Below are positions 16,019 to 24,847 of a stretch of 31,029 nt of DNA, one piece after another. Each line of letters begins with the position of its first letter. Position 1 is the stretch's first letter. The stretch covers positions 1-31,029 of the forward strand of contig NZ_PSLQ01000041.1 in assembly GCF_040289685.1 (NCBI RefSeq), given 5' to 3'. This DNA is from Pyrinomonas sp040289685 (GTDB lineage: Bacteria > Acidobacteriota > Blastocatellia > Pyrinomonadales > Pyrinomonadaceae). The translations under genes were made by a program, and so were the position numbers. The notes beneath the pieces are model-generated. The model was not told the origin of the DNA, ran no database searches, and saw only the letters and a list, made by a program, of their open reading frames with translations.

Positions 16019-17785
16019 ATGAATTCAGATCGAAACTTCTTTCAAGATCTTTTGTCTCTGGTGGTCTTCCTCCGCGTCTGCGGCGATGGCGCCGGGCGCA
16101 ACGCCGCTCGGGCGCGAAACCCTCGATTGTTGGCGGGCATGATCATCTTTTTCGCCTTCTGGTTCGTCTCGCCATCAGTTGCGCAACGCGCGTGGATCAC
16201 CATCATGTCAACGACGGACATGCACGGCAACATCTACCCCATTGATTACTACACGAACCGGGAAGATGCGCGTGGGCTGGCGCGCGTGGCGACGCTCATC
16301 AAGCGCGCGCGGCGCGACAATCCCAACCTGCTCCTCATCGATTCCGGCGACACCATTCAAGGGACGCCGCTCGTCTATTTGCATCACAAGCAGATGACCC
16401 AGCTTCCTGATCCGATGATGCTTGCGATGAACGCACTCGGTTACGATGCGATGGCGGTCGGCAATCACGAGTTCAACTTCGGCCTCGCAGTGATCGAAAA
16501 GGCGCGGCGCGAAGCGCGCTTCCCTTGGCTATCGGCCAACACCTATCGCAAGGGGACGGACGAAACTTTCTTCCTCCCATACATCGTCAAAGAGGTGCGC
16601 GGCGTGCGCGTCGGCGTTCTGGGGTTGACGACGCCGGGCATTCCGAACTGGGAGAATCCGGAAAACTATGCCGGACTCGAATTTCGCGATCCCGTGGAGG
16701 AGGCCAAAAAGTGGGTCTCCGTTTTGCGTGAACGCGAGCGCGCGGATCTGGTCGTCGTGGCGATGCACATGGGATTGGAAGAGGACCTTCGCGTCGGGCG
16801 CGATGAAGGCGCGGAGACGCGACACGAGAATGCCGCGCTCGAAATCGCACGCACCGTCCCCGGCATAGACGTCATCCTGATGGGACACACGCATCGCGAA
16901 GTGCCGGCGCTTTGGGTCAACGGAGTGTTGCTCACGCAAGCCAACCGATGGGCCAGTCACGTCGCGCGCGTGGACCTTTATCTCGATCGCGGCGCGGACG
17001 GGCGTTGGCGTGTGACGGCTAAAGGGGCGCGCACGCTCTCGGTGGAAGGTGCCAGCGAGGATCCGGAGATCGTCAAGTTGGCCGAACCTTACCATCGCGC
17101 TACGCAGGAGTGGCTCAGTCGAACGATCGGTTGGTCCGACCGCGAGCTTTTAGCGCGCGATGCGCGTTTCATGGATTCGGCCATCCTCGATCTGGTGCAG
17201 CGCGTGCAACTCGATGCCGGTCAAGCCGACGTATCGCTCGCCGCCGTCTTCAATCCGCAGGCGCGCATTCCGCGCGGTCCCGTGACGGTGCGCGACATCG
17301 CTTCGCTCTACGTCTATGAAAACACGCTCGTCGTCATCGAGGTGACCGGAGAACAACTGAAAGCGGCCTTGGAGCACGCGGCGCGCTACTTCAAGCCTTA
17401 CGTTCAGGGCAAAACGGCCGCCGAACTGGTTGACGAGAAGATCCCCGGCTACAACTTCGACGTCGCCGAAGGCGTCAGCTACGAGATAGATTTGACCAAA
17501 CCGATCGGCCAACGGATCCAAAACCTACGATTTCGCGGGCAGCCTGTGCGGCCGGACCAGAAGTTTCGTCTGGCGACGAACAACTATCGCTACAACGGCG
17601 GCGGCGGTTACACCATGCTCAAAGGCGCGCCTGTGGTCCGCCGGACCAGCGAGGAGATCCGCGAACTGATCATCGAATGGGTCGCCAAGCACAAGAAGAT
17701 ACCAACGGAACCGGACAACAACTGGCGACTGTTGCCCGTCGGCGTCGAACGAAGCGTGCCGCGTGCGGCAGCGGCAGCGCCGTGA
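16019..17785 (+). CDS. Secreted bifunctional 5'-nucleotidase / metallophosphatase (UshA family)
   Basis: This 588-residue enzyme has both UshA-type domains. The N-terminal metallophosphoesterase has TTDMHGN, DSGDTIQGTPL, AVGNHEFNFG and LMGHTHREVP. The C-terminal 5'-nucleotidase domain (about 375-560) has FNPQARIPRGPVTVRDI and RYNGGGGYTML. It would hydrolyse nucleotides or other phosphate esters outside the cytoplasmic membrane. A signal segment MIIFFAFWFVSPSVAQ begins at residue 41, so translation might instead begin at ATG 16139. However, AGGAAGGAG sits properly before ATG 16019, so I keep that start with some doubt. It follows the GT39 gene by 20 bases. Confidence 0.9.
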   Translation: MNSDRNFFQDLLSLVVFLRVCGDGAGRNAARARNPRLLAGMIIFFAFWFVSPSVAQRAWITIMSTTDMHGNIYPIDYYTNREDARGLARVATLIKRARRDNPNLLLIDSGDTIQGTPLVYLHHKQMTQLPDPMMLAMNALGYDAMAVGNHEFNFGLAVIEKARREARFPWLSANTYRKGTDETFFLPYIVKEVRGVRVGVLGLTTPGIPNWENPENYAGLEFRDPVEEAKKWVSVLRERERADLVVVAMHMGLEEDLRVGRDEGAETRHENAALEIARTVPGIDVILMGHTHREVPALWVNGVLLTQANRWASHVARVDLYLDRGADGRWRVTAKGARTLSVEGASEDPEIVKLAEPYHRATQEWLSRTIGWSDRELLARDARFMDSAILDLVQRVQLDAGQADVSLAAVFNPQARIPRGPVTVRDIASLYVYENTLVVIEVTGEQLKAALEHAARYFKPYVQGKTAAELVDEKIPGYNFDVAEGVSYEIDLTKPIGQRIQNLRFRGQPVRPDQKFRLATNNYRYNGGGGYTMLKGAPVVRRTSEEIRELIIEWVAKHKKIPTEPDNNWRLLPVGVERSVPRAAAAAP

Positions 17786-17813
17786 AGTTCAGCGATCGCT
17801 TGATCATCTCGCT

Positions 17814-17837
17814 GCTTCGCCGAAAGGTCGGCGAAGC
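17814..17837. terminator. Strong hairpin after the 5'-nucleotidase gene
   Basis: A perfect 10-bp stem (GCTTCGCCGA at 17814-17823 with 17828-17837, loop AAGG) lies 28 bases past the stop codon. No T-run follows on either strand, so termination is likely but not of the classic intrinsic type. Confidence 0.5.
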
Positions 17838-17930
17838 AACAACATCGTCGCCTTGGATGGTTCGTTCTGTGGTGGCGCGCGGCGAAGCGGCGCTGCTCTG
17901 TGAGCTTTCGTCGCTCGTGGTTCATCGTCT

Positions 17931-18030
17931 CACGAAGAACTTCGGGCTCCGATAGCGCGTAAACCTTCGCCGCTCCATTTCACGAAGAACTTCGGTCTCC
18001 GATAGCGCGTGAACCTTCGCCGCTCCATTT
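17931..18030. repeat. 50-bp tandem repeat, two copies
   Basis: Two adjoining 50-bp units (17931-17980 and 17981-18030) agree at 48 of 50 bases. Each contains the small inverted repeat CGAAGAACTTCG. They fill the spacer between the convergent 5'-nucleotidase and PAP2 genes (17786-18086), which holds no gene. Confidence 0.9.
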
Positions 18031-18086
18031 TCCACCGAATTGAAGGGCAACGACGGAGGTGTTCATCGGAGCTGTGCCGCGGGCCC

Positions 18087-18782
18087 TTATGTTCTCCGGT
18101 CAACTGAGGCGAGCGCGTCTTCTTTGAATCGGCGGTATGAGTGCAGGACCAGAGGGAGCCACAAGCCGCTGATCAAGTAAGCGCCGAGCACGTCGCTTGG
18201 CCAATGAAGACCCAAATAGACGCGCGACAAACCGATGAGCAGCACAGGCAGAGCTGCTAGCGCAAGCGCCAGAAGACGCACCGAAGTGGCGCGCGGCAGA
18301 AGCGCATAGGCGACGAAGAAGAGGAAACCGAAATACGCAACGTAAAACATCACGTGCCCTGATGGAAAACTCTTTGAGTCGAGCGAACCGAAGACTTTGA
18401 CCAGATTGGCATCGGGGCGCGGGCGTGCGATCAGCAGTTTGATCGCGTTGTTCAAAATTGCGCCGCCGGCAGCGCTGAGCACAAGGTGCGCTGCTTCGCG
18501 CTTCAGCTTCATAGCTGCGAGCACGGCGGCCGTCGTCCCGGTCAGCGCGTAAGGGATCCAGCCGTCGCCGGCGACCGAAACGGCGCGCATCACGGCGAGC
18601 AACCACGGCTGATCAAAGGATTGGATCAAGCGGGTTGCTGCCACGTCCCAAGCGAAGTGGGCGTAAAGATGCGCGAGCAGCGCGAGCGTCGCAAAAAGGA
18701 CGAACGCCGCGCCATATAGAACCTGCGCACGTCTGATGCGCGCGACGATCACACGCTTTTTGATCTTCGTCCTTTGGTTCAT
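18087..18782 (-). CDS. PAP2-family membrane phosphatase
   Basis: The 231-residue integral membrane enzyme has the three acid phosphatase motifs: KLLIARPRP (KX6RP), SFPSGH, and SRVYLGLHWPSD. Five or six hydrophobic helices surround them. Such proteins remove phosphate from undecaprenyl pyrophosphate, phosphatidate or similar lipids at the outer face of the membrane. I used ATG 18782; an upstream in-frame TTG at 18854 with AGGAA before it would add 24 mostly polar residues and cannot be excluded. It is divergent from the beta-lactamase-fold exonuclease, with a shared regulatory spacer. Confidence 0.87.
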   Translation of the reverse strand: MNQRTKIKKRVIVARIRRAQVLYGAAFVLFATLALLAHLYAHFAWDVAATRLIQSFDQPWLLAVMRAVSVAGDGWIPYALTGTTAAVLAAMKLKREAAHLVLSAAGGAILNNAIKLLIARPRPDANLVKVFGSLDSKSFPSGHVMFYVAYFGFLFFVAYALLPRATSVRLLALALAALPVLLIGLSRVYLGLHWPSDVLGAYLISGLWLPLVLHSYRRFKEDALASVDRRT

Positions 18783-18884
18783 CGTTGGTTCTTGGCCGAT
18801 AACAATGAGCGGCTTTTCATCGCCGGTCCAGAAACGAACGCGCTGCCCTTTCAATCGTTCCTACGCGAAACGAGAGGCTGTCGG

Positions 18885-18890
18885 TATAAT
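18885..18890 (+). promoter_or_regulatory. -10 element for the beta-lactamase-fold exonuclease
   Basis: A perfect TATAAT occurs in the spacer before ATG 18949; a -35 is not recognisable at 16-18 bases. Initiation near 18897 would give a leader of about 52 bases. Confidence 0.45.
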
Positions 18891-18905
18891 GTCGCAAGTT
18901 TTCGT

Positions 18906-18924
18906 CGCCCGGCAACACCGGGCG
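18906..18924 (+). other. 5'-leader hairpin
   Basis: CGCCCGG and CCGGGCG pair perfectly (7 bp, loop CAACA) between the -10 element and the Shine-Dalgarno of the exonuclease gene. It may stabilise or tune the mRNA; the ribosome site itself is left free. Confidence 0.45.
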
Positions 18925-18948
18925 CGAAGTTCGAACAAGGGAAGGGGA

Positions 18949-19950
18949 ATGTTGCGGGTAGAGTATCATCGCGGACTGTACTTGCCCGACCTCGATCTGT
19001 GGCTCGATGCGGCCGAACCGCGCGCGGCGTGCGTCATCACGCATGCTCATTCCGATCATATCGCGCGTCACCGACGAGTGATCGCCACGCCGGAGACGGC
19101 GCGCCTCTTCCGTCATCGTCTCGGCGACGCTGAAACGGAAGAGTTGCCTTACGGCGAAAGGCGCGACTACGGGCGCTACGCGCTCACGCTTTACCCGGCG
19201 GGACACTGCTTGGGCGCGGCGCAGGTGCTCGTCGAAGCCGATGGCGAAAGGCTGCTCTATACGGGGGACTTCAAGTTGCGGGAGAACGTCGTCGCCGCCT
19301 CGGCGCGCGTCATCGCGTGCGACACGCTCGTGATGGAAGCGACTTTCGGTGAACCGCACTACCGTTTTCCGCCGCAGGAAGAGGTCGTCTCGCGCTTGTA
19401 TCAGGCGGTGGACCAAGCGCTCGCGCAAAGGCGTGTGCCGGTGGTGCTCGCCTATGCGCTTGGCAAGGGGCAAGAAGCTTTGGAGTTGCTTCTGCGTCGT
19501 GGCTATCGCGTGATGCTACATGGCGCTGTATGGAACGTCGCGCAAGTCTATCGCGAACTCGGCGTCCGTTTCAGCGGCGAGTTCTTTCGCTACGAACGCG
19601 GCGCGCTCGACCGACACGTGCTCATCGCGCCGCCGAGCTGTCGGCAAATGCCGATGATCGCCAACATCGCCCAAAGGTACGTCATCATGCTCACGGGATG
19701 GGCATTACACCGAAGCGCGCCATACATCTACCGTGGCGTCGATCTTCTTCTGCCGCTTTCGGATCACGCCGACTTCGATGAACTACTTCGAGTCGCAAGC
19801 GAAAGCGGCGCACGACGCATCCTGACCACGCACGGCGAAGCCGGTTTTGCCATGCGCTTGCGCGCTCTCGGCTTCGAAGCGCAACATCTGGCATCGCATC
19901 CGCCGCGCGCGAAACGAAGCCGCGGACAACGCGCGCTGCCGCTCGATTGA
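18949..19950 (+). CDS. Metallo-beta-lactamase-fold exonuclease (Ysh1/ligase-associated type)
   Basis: The 333-residue protein has the beta-CASP-like nuclease layout: THAHSDH metal motif near residue 33, YPAGHCLGAAQVL, YTGDFK, MEATFGEP, then PLSDHADFDEL and a short ERILTTHGEA-like end (RRILTTHGEAGFAMRL). This matches the DNA-ligase-associated exonuclease branch, which processes DNA or RNA ends. No ATP-dependent ligase or partner helicase is nearby, unlike the usual setting. ATG 18949 follows GGGAAGGGGA directly; the open frame continues upstream to 18736 but would overlap the divergent PAP2 gene. Confidence 0.85.
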   Translation: MLRVEYHRGLYLPDLDLWLDAAEPRAACVITHAHSDHIARHRRVIATPETARLFRHRLGDAETEELPYGERRDYGRYALTLYPAGHCLGAAQVLVEADGERLLYTGDFKLRENVVAASARVIACDTLVMEATFGEPHYRFPPQEEVVSRLYQAVDQALAQRRVPVVLAYALGKGQEALELLLRRGYRVMLHGAVWNVAQVYRELGVRFSGEFFRYERGALDRHVLIAPPSCRQMPMIANIAQRYVIMLTGWALHRSAPYIYRGVDLLLPLSDHADFDELLRVASESGARRILTTHGEAGFAMRLRALGFEAQHLASHPPRAKRSRGQRALPLD

Positions 19951-19970
19951 TGAAACGAGTTGCAGAACGG

Positions 19971-19986
19971 GACGCGCAGCCGCGTC
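19971..19986 (+). terminator. Possible terminator hairpin of the exonuclease gene
   Basis: GACGCG and CGCGTC form a perfect 6-bp stem with loop CAGC, 20 bases past the stop. No T-run follows, so confidence is low. Confidence 0.3.
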
Positions 19987-20151
19987 AAACGCCGTCCGTT
20001 TCTCTTCGCCTCGCTGGCGTGCAGAGCGGATAATGCGCGAATGGGAACGTTGCCCCCCGCTCTTCGCGTGCTTGCTCATCGTCGCGCCTTCGTTGCACAA
20101 TGCTTATCTCCTTTGAGCGTCGTGAACCCTCGTGCCTTTGATGACCGTTGT

Positions 20152-20172
20152 TGCGTCTCTGACCGAGACGCA
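20152..20172 (+). other. Hairpin upstream of the SLC13 permease
   Basis: An 8-bp perfect stem (TGCGTCTC with GAGACGCA, loop TGACC) lies about 56 bases before the permease ATG. It could be a leader structure or operator. The surrounding spacer 19951-20228 shows no gene. Confidence 0.4.
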
Positions 20173-20228
20173 GGCGCCCGTTGAGTATCTTGCGGTCTTG
20201 CAGCTTCAAAGCCGACTGAGCCGAAGAC

Positions 20229-22013
20229 ATGACGCCGCAAATCGCCACCGTGCTCATTCTCTTGTTGGTTGCGCTCGTGCTCTTTGCCACCGAGCGCATC
20301 CCCGTGGATATCGTGAGCTTGCTGCTCGTGCTCGCGCTCATCTTGACGGGGACGTTGACAGTGAGCGAAGCGCTCGCAGGATTCGGTCATGATGTCGTCA
20401 TCACCATCGCCTCTTTGTTTGTGCTGACGGGCGGCTTGGTCAAAACGGGCATCGTCGAGGCCATCGGGCGCCGATTGCATCGTCTGGCCGGCAACAGCGA
20501 GTTTCGCCTGACGGCGCTCGTTATGATCGTCGCCGCCGCTTCCGCGTCGGTGATGAAGAACACGACGACGACGGCGATGTTGTTGCCGGTCGTCATGGGG
20601 ATCGCCGAAAGAGCGCGCATTCAGCCGTCGAAACTGCTGATGCCGCTCGCGTTCGGCGCCATCCTCGGCGGCACGACGACGCTCATCGGAACTTCGACCA
20701 ACCTCGCGGTGAGCGCGGCTTTGCCGCGATATGGACTTGCTCCGTACTCGATGTTCGAACTGACGCCGGTGGGCTTGGCGATCGTCGGGGTCGGCTTGGC
20801 ATATATGCTCTTGATCGGGCTCCGGTTGCTCCCGGCGTGCGGGAGCGCAGCGCGTTCGCTGACCGAGCGCTATCACATCCGCGAATACGTTTCGGAGGTG
20901 ATCGTCTTGCCGAACTCTCCTCTGGTCGGGAAGAGCGTGGTGGACGCGGACTTAAGCGATGCGCTCGATCTAACGGTGATCGGCGTCTTGCGCGACGCGG
21001 GGAAGCGCCTTGCGCCGCATTCCACAGAGAAGATCCAAGCCGGCGACCTGCTTCTCGTGCGTGGGCGTGTGGAGGATATCTTGCGCGTCAAAACTGAGGC
21101 TGGCATTGAGATCAAGCCGGATTTCAAGCTGAGCGACCGCGATCTGCGCGACGGCGAGATGCAATTGTTCGAGGTCATGATCCTTCGTGGCTCGGCGTTG
21201 ATCGGGCGGACGCTCAAGCGCCTGCAGTTTCGCGAGCGCTACGGGCTGACGGTGCTTGCGCTCAATCGTCACGGCGTTTCGCTGCTTGCGAAGATGAGCG
21301 ATGTCCCGCTGCGTTTCGGCGATGTGCTATTGGTGCAAGGCCGGCGTGAAGAGGTTGAACATCTCGCCGCTGACGGCAATCTGCTGATCTTGCAGGACGT
21401 TTCTCAACGCGGCACGCGCGCGGCAAAACAGAGGTGGGCGCTTGCCGCTTTCGCGCTCTTTCTCGCGCTTTCGGTCGCGCAGGTCGTGCCGTTGGTCGTT
21501 GCCGTTCTTTCAGGGGTGTTCGTGCTGCTCGCCACGCGAACGATCAACGCGCAAGAGTTGTACGATTTGATTGAATGGCGATTGATCGTGCTGATCGCCG
21601 GATTGATCAGTTTCAGCGCGGCGATGGAGAAAACAGGCACGGATCAGTATCTCGCCAAAATGATCGTGCGCGCTGTAGGCGAACACGGAGGTATGGCTGT
21701 GCTTGCCGGATTCTTCCTGCTGACGGTCTTTTTGACGCAGCCGATGTCGAATCAAGCTGCCGCGTTGGTGGTGCTGCCGGTTGCCGTGAAGACGGCGCTC
21801 GCGCTGGGCCTGAATCCGCGCACGTTCGCCGTCGCCGTCACCTATGCGGCCTCTTGCTCCTTCTTGACGCCGCTCGAACCTGCCTGCGTGTTGGTCTATG
21901 CGCCGGGGCGCTACCGATTCTTCGACTTCCTCAAGGTCGGCTCGATCCTGACCATCGCCGTCTTTCTCATCGTGATGCTGCTCGTTCCGTTGGCGTGGCC
22001 GCTCGTTCCATGA
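20229..22013 (+). CDS. SLC13/DASS-family anion permease with two RCK_C domains
   Basis: The 594-residue transporter has two membrane halves flanking a cytoplasmic pair of TrkA-C/RCK_C domains (about 218-290 and 308-390; motifs PNSPLVGKSV and GSALIGRTL). The first half has KNTTTTAMLLPV (about 110-121) and GGTTTLIGTSTNLAVS. The second has the matching TQPMSNQAAALVVLPVA. Members carry sulfate, dicarboxylates or other anions with sodium; the substrate cannot be read here. The ATG is chosen because it starts the first hydrophobic helix; no good Shine-Dalgarno is visible. It is convergent with the Ser/Thr kinase gene. Confidence 0.9.
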   Translation: MTPQIATVLILLLVALVLFATERIPVDIVSLLLVLALILTGTLTVSEALAGFGHDVVITIASLFVLTGGLVKTGIVEAIGRRLHRLAGNSEFRLTALVMIVAAASASVMKNTTTTAMLLPVVMGIAERARIQPSKLLMPLAFGAILGGTTTLIGTSTNLAVSAALPRYGLAPYSMFELTPVGLAIVGVGLAYMLLIGLRLLPACGSAARSLTERYHIREYVSEVIVLPNSPLVGKSVVDADLSDALDLTVIGVLRDAGKRLAPHSTEKIQAGDLLLVRGRVEDILRVKTEAGIEIKPDFKLSDRDLRDGEMQLFEVMILRGSALIGRTLKRLQFRERYGLTVLALNRHGVSLLAKMSDVPLRFGDVLLVQGRREEVEHLAADGNLLILQDVSQRGTRAAKQRWALAAFALFLALSVAQVVPLVVAVLSGVFVLLATRTINAQELYDLIEWRLIVLIAGLISFSAAMEKTGTDQYLAKMIVRAVGEHGGMAVLAGFFLLTVFLTQPMSNQAAALVVLPVAVKTALALGLNPRTFAVAVTYAASCSFLTPLEPACVLVYAPGRYRFFDFLKVGSILTIAVFLIVMLLVPLAWPLVP

Positions 22014-22194
22014 GCGCGACGGTACTGAAACGGCGCAGAGTTGGGCCGTCAAACTAGCTCCGAGACGAAACGGCACGCCTCGACGGAGCATCTGGGCCAG
22101 TGGCGCAGCCCTTTCGCGCTCCCACGACGAGATGACGCGAACAAGCGCTTCGCTCAAAATGCGCTTTGAGCCAAACGACAGCATGGAGTGCCGA

Positions 22195-23679
22195 TTAAAA
22201 CTGCGCCACCAGCGTGCGCGCTCGCTCGTGCAACGCCGCGCGAAACGGAGCGGCCTCGCGCGCTGCCGAGTTCGCCGACCAGAGGAGCTTCTGCGCGCCG
22301 TTTCGCCTTTGACTTGCGCGTATCTCGACGCTGTACGAGCGGTCCGTGCGCGGGGCATAGAGCACAAGGCGACGTTGGCGTGCGCTTCGCACGCCGAGGC
22401 ACAAGATCTCATCTTCGCCGTCGCCGTCAACGTCGCTCAGCTCGACCGTCCAGTGGGCCTCGCGCCAACTGGCGCTGCCGAGATCGATCCGTTTGGTCGA
22501 AGCGCCCCGCATCCCCTTTCGCGCGACGGTCAAGATAAGCCTGCCTTTCTGCTCGGAGATGTCGAACGAGACAGACCGGCGTGCAGCGGCTTGCGATTTG
22601 GATGACGAAAGCGCCGTTGATGGAAGCGGCGTCGGCAGCGGCACGCCGATGGAAGGTTCCGTTTCATGCTCTTGTGCCGCTGCTTCTGATTTGGCGATGC
22701 GGTAACTCATCGCGCCGACGAGAAGCGCGCCGAAGAGCAGGACCAGCGAGACCAGCACGCCGAGACGCGCGGCAGAAGGGCGCGCGTCAAGAGAGGCGAT
22801 GGTCGCAGCAAGGGGCGGCGGCGTCGCTTCCGCTTCCTCGCGCCGGCGACATCTTTCAAGCATTCGTTTCGCTTCACCTGCCGAACGCGGACGATCAGCG
22901 GCGCTCTTGGCCAAAAGCGCATGCACGACGCGAACCAGTTCCGGCGGCGCCGAAGGACAAAAACGCGGCAAAGGCGGCGGTGGCGCGGTCGCTTGTTTGA
23001 CCAACACAGCGGACGGGAGCGGATCGTTGAATGGGGGGCGCCCAGCGAGCATCTCGTAGAGGACCACGCCCAAACTGTAGAGATCGCTGGCTGGGCCGAT
23101 GGGAAGTCCGGTACACTGTTCGGGCGACATGTAGCGCGGCGTGCCGATGATCACGCCCGATTCGGTCGTCGCGTGCGTGCGCGTCGCTTCCGGCGCCGTC
23201 TGGATCATTTTGGCGACGCCGAAATCGAGCACCACTGCGCCGCGCGCGCTGAGCATGATGTTCGATGGCTTCAGATCGCGATGGACGATGCCGAGCGCGT
23301 GGGCTTCAGCCAAAGCCTCGCAAATCTCAATGGCGATGTTGATGGCGCGATGCGGCGAAAGGCGATGTTCGTGTGCCAGCGTCTCGGCGAGCGTGCGGCC
23401 TTGGACGTACTCCATGACGATGAACGGGCGTCCGTCTTCGAGCCTTCCAGCGTCAAAGACCATGGCGGCGCGTGGATGACGGAGCTTGGCCATAGTGCGC
23501 GCTTCGCGCAAGATGCGGTCGGCCAACTCTTTTTGCGTGGAAAATTCCGGCTTCAGGATTTTGATGGCAACGAGCCGTTCCAGTTCAATGTGCGTGGCGC
23601 GGTAAACCGTACCCATTCCGCCGCGCCCGATCTCGTTTTCGATGCGGAATCTACCTGCAACGACCTGCGGAACTTCCAT
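22195..23679 (-). CDS. Membrane-anchored Ser/Thr protein kinase
   Basis: The 494-residue kinase has a complete Hanks-type domain: GRGGMGTVYRA loop, K40 in AIKIL, HRDLKPSN (133-140), DFG (152-154) and PRYMSPEQ. A single transmembrane helix at about 305-326 follows, then an extracytoplasmic region of about 165 residues with no PASTA or NHL repeats. It does contain DVDGDGEDEI (416-425), the calcium-binding style of FG-GAP/VCBS proteins. It probably senses something outside and phosphorylates cytoplasmic targets. I chose ATG 23679 because AGAGGG precedes it; TTG 23703 adds eight residues. It lies downstream of the DUF2085 operon on the same strand. Confidence 0.92.
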   Translation of the reverse strand: MEVPQVVAGRFRIENEIGRGGMGTVYRATHIELERLVAIKILKPEFSTQKELADRILREARTMAKLRHPRAAMVFDAGRLEDGRPFIVMEYVQGRTLAETLAHEHRLSPHRAINIAIEICEALAEAHALGIVHRDLKPSNIMLSARGAVVLDFGVAKMIQTAPEATRTHATTESGVIIGTPRYMSPEQCTGLPIGPASDLYSLGVVLYEMLAGRPPFNDPLPSAVLVKQATAPPPPLPRFCPSAPPELVRVVHALLAKSAADRPRSAGEAKRMLERCRRREEAEATPPPLAATIASLDARPSAARLGVLVSLVLLFGALLVGAMSYRIAKSEAAAQEHETEPSIGVPLPTPLPSTALSSSKSQAAARRSVSFDISEQKGRLILTVARKGMRGASTKRIDLGSASWREAHWTVELSDVDGDGEDEILCLGVRSARQRRLVLYAPRTDRSYSVEIRASQRRNGAQKLLWSANSAAREAAPFRAALHERARTLVAQF

Positions 23680-23950
23680 GTGTGACCCTCTAGCCGGGAT
23701 CAAGGGTCGCTCTCCAAAGATGAAGGAGGGCGGCAGTTAAACTCTGTTAGCGCGCACTAAAGCGAGCGCAGCGCTTGTTCTAGCTGGCGCCGACCATTGG
23801 TTGATTCGAAGTTTAACACCGTTCGGGCGGCCGAAGAAAGGCTCTCCGGCGACGCTCATTTGATGTTGAACCGAGTCAGATGTGTTCGCCAGCTTACTTC
23901 GAATGAAGAGGAAGCGCCCGCCGAAACGAGCGGTCAGCGTACGGCGCGAG
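23680..23950. other. Spacer between kinase and DUF2085 genes
   Basis: I see no gene and no strong promoter here. Its minus strand has AT-rich short stretches (GTTTAACT, GTTAAACTT) that could serve as -10 elements for the kinase. Confidence 0.3.
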
Positions 23951-24349
23951 TCATTGGGCGTCCACCTCGGCGCTCCTTTGGCCGGAGGACGTGCGCCACA
24001 ACGTCCGCGCGATGATCGTAAACGCTGCGCTCGTGCCGAAGAAGCCCCACAACGCGCCCGTGATGAAACGCACTGCGTTCGATCCCGGCCACAAACCCAA
24101 AATCGCACCGATCACGTCAAGCGGCAGCATCAAAGCGAGAAGAAAGCTCGTCTTCAAAGAAGGCAGCGCGCGCCAGCGTAGAAGGTAGAAGAGCAGTGCC
24201 GGAGCGCCGAGCGTGATGCCGCTGCATCGCCAGCAGAGGGGCGATTGCAAGCCGAACAGGTGCGGCGAACGGTCCGGAAGCTGTTGGCAGAAGAGACCCG
24301 CTGCCGCCATGACCGCATCGTAGAGGCTCGCCGTTAAACCCGAGAACAT
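23951..24349 (-). CDS. DUF2085 small membrane protein
   Basis: The 132-residue protein shows the DUF2085 signature CQQLPDRSPHLFG followed by PLCWRCSGITLGA, a cysteine/arginine-rich loop before two or three hydrophobic helices. The function of the family is unknown to me. Its ATG lies seven bases after the stop of the zinc-ribbon gene, and GAGGGG overlapping that stop serves as ribosome site, so the two are translationally coupled. It ends the M15-like/zinc-ribbon/DUF2085 operon. Confidence 0.85.
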   Translation of the reverse strand: MFSGLTASLYDAVMAAAGLFCQQLPDRSPHLFGLQSPLCWRCSGITLGAPALLFYLLRWRALPSLKTSFLLALMLPLDVIGAILGLWPGSNAVRFITGALWGFFGTSAAFTIIARTLWRTSSGQRSAEVDAQ

Positions 24350-24356
24350 TCGCCCC

Positions 24357-24845
24357 TCACTTGAACAAAATCGGCTGGAACTTACCGTTTGATGCCTTGG
24401 CCGCTTCGTCGTAAGAGTGCAGCGCGATGAGCACGTTGACCAGTGGGATGAGAAGAAACATGCATAAGCCTATTCCGATGAAGGAAAGGATAAAAGCGAG
24501 GATGGAGTAGAGGAATATGGCTACGCAGTAGCCGATGAATATAACTACGGCCAAGCCGAGCTTGTTTGGGACGAAGAGCAGTCCTAGACCGGGAAAAAAG
24601 AGGCTGACCAGCGCCGGAATGGCCGGGTGGACTGGCTCCGCCGTGGAAGGCTGTCCATAGTAAGGCGTGCCGGTTTGCGGATCGTAGGTCGGTGGCAGCG
24701 TGGTTTGGTTCACGGAGCCGTAAGCCGTTTGTTTCTCTTCCGGCGTTTTCCAAGATCCCGGCGGCGGCGGCAGCATCGTCCCGCAACGGACGCAATAGCG
24801 CATGCCATCGGCGTTCTCTTTTCCGCAAGATTGGCAGATGATCAT
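24357..24845 (-). CDS. Zinc-ribbon protein with C-terminal membrane helices
   Basis: The 162-residue protein starts with a double CxxC zinc ribbon (CQSCGKENADGMRYCVRCG, residues 4-22), then a Pro/Thr/Tyr-rich linker (about 25-75). Two long hydrophobic stretches follow (about 76-145, IPALVSLFFPGLGLLFV and the FIGYCVAIFLYSILAFI region), and a polar tail. Such zinc_ribbon_2 plus membrane proteins occur widely but have no assigned biochemical job. AGGAGA, inside the last codons of the upstream M15-like gene, is its ribosome site; that gene's stop is two bases before this ATG. Confidence 0.82.
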   Translation of the reverse strand: MIICQSCGKENADGMRYCVRCGTMLPPPPGSWKTPEEKQTAYGSVNQTTLPPTYDPQTGTPYYGQPSTAEPVHPAIPALVSLFFPGLGLLFVPNKLGLAVVIFIGYCVAIFLYSILAFILSFIGIGLCMFLLIPLVNVLIALHSYDEAAKASNGKFQPILFK

Positions 24846-24847
24846 TC

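Noticed and set aside
19783..20100. Minus-strand frame with AAAGGAGATAAGCA before a TTG start
   Set aside because: The ribosome-like site is good, but two thirds of the frame is antisense to the exonuclease gene and the product is Arg/Ala-rich noise.
20076..20876. Minus-strand frame of 266 residues, Arg/His/Gln-rich
   Set aside because: Antisense to the SLC13 permease and of low-complexity composition.
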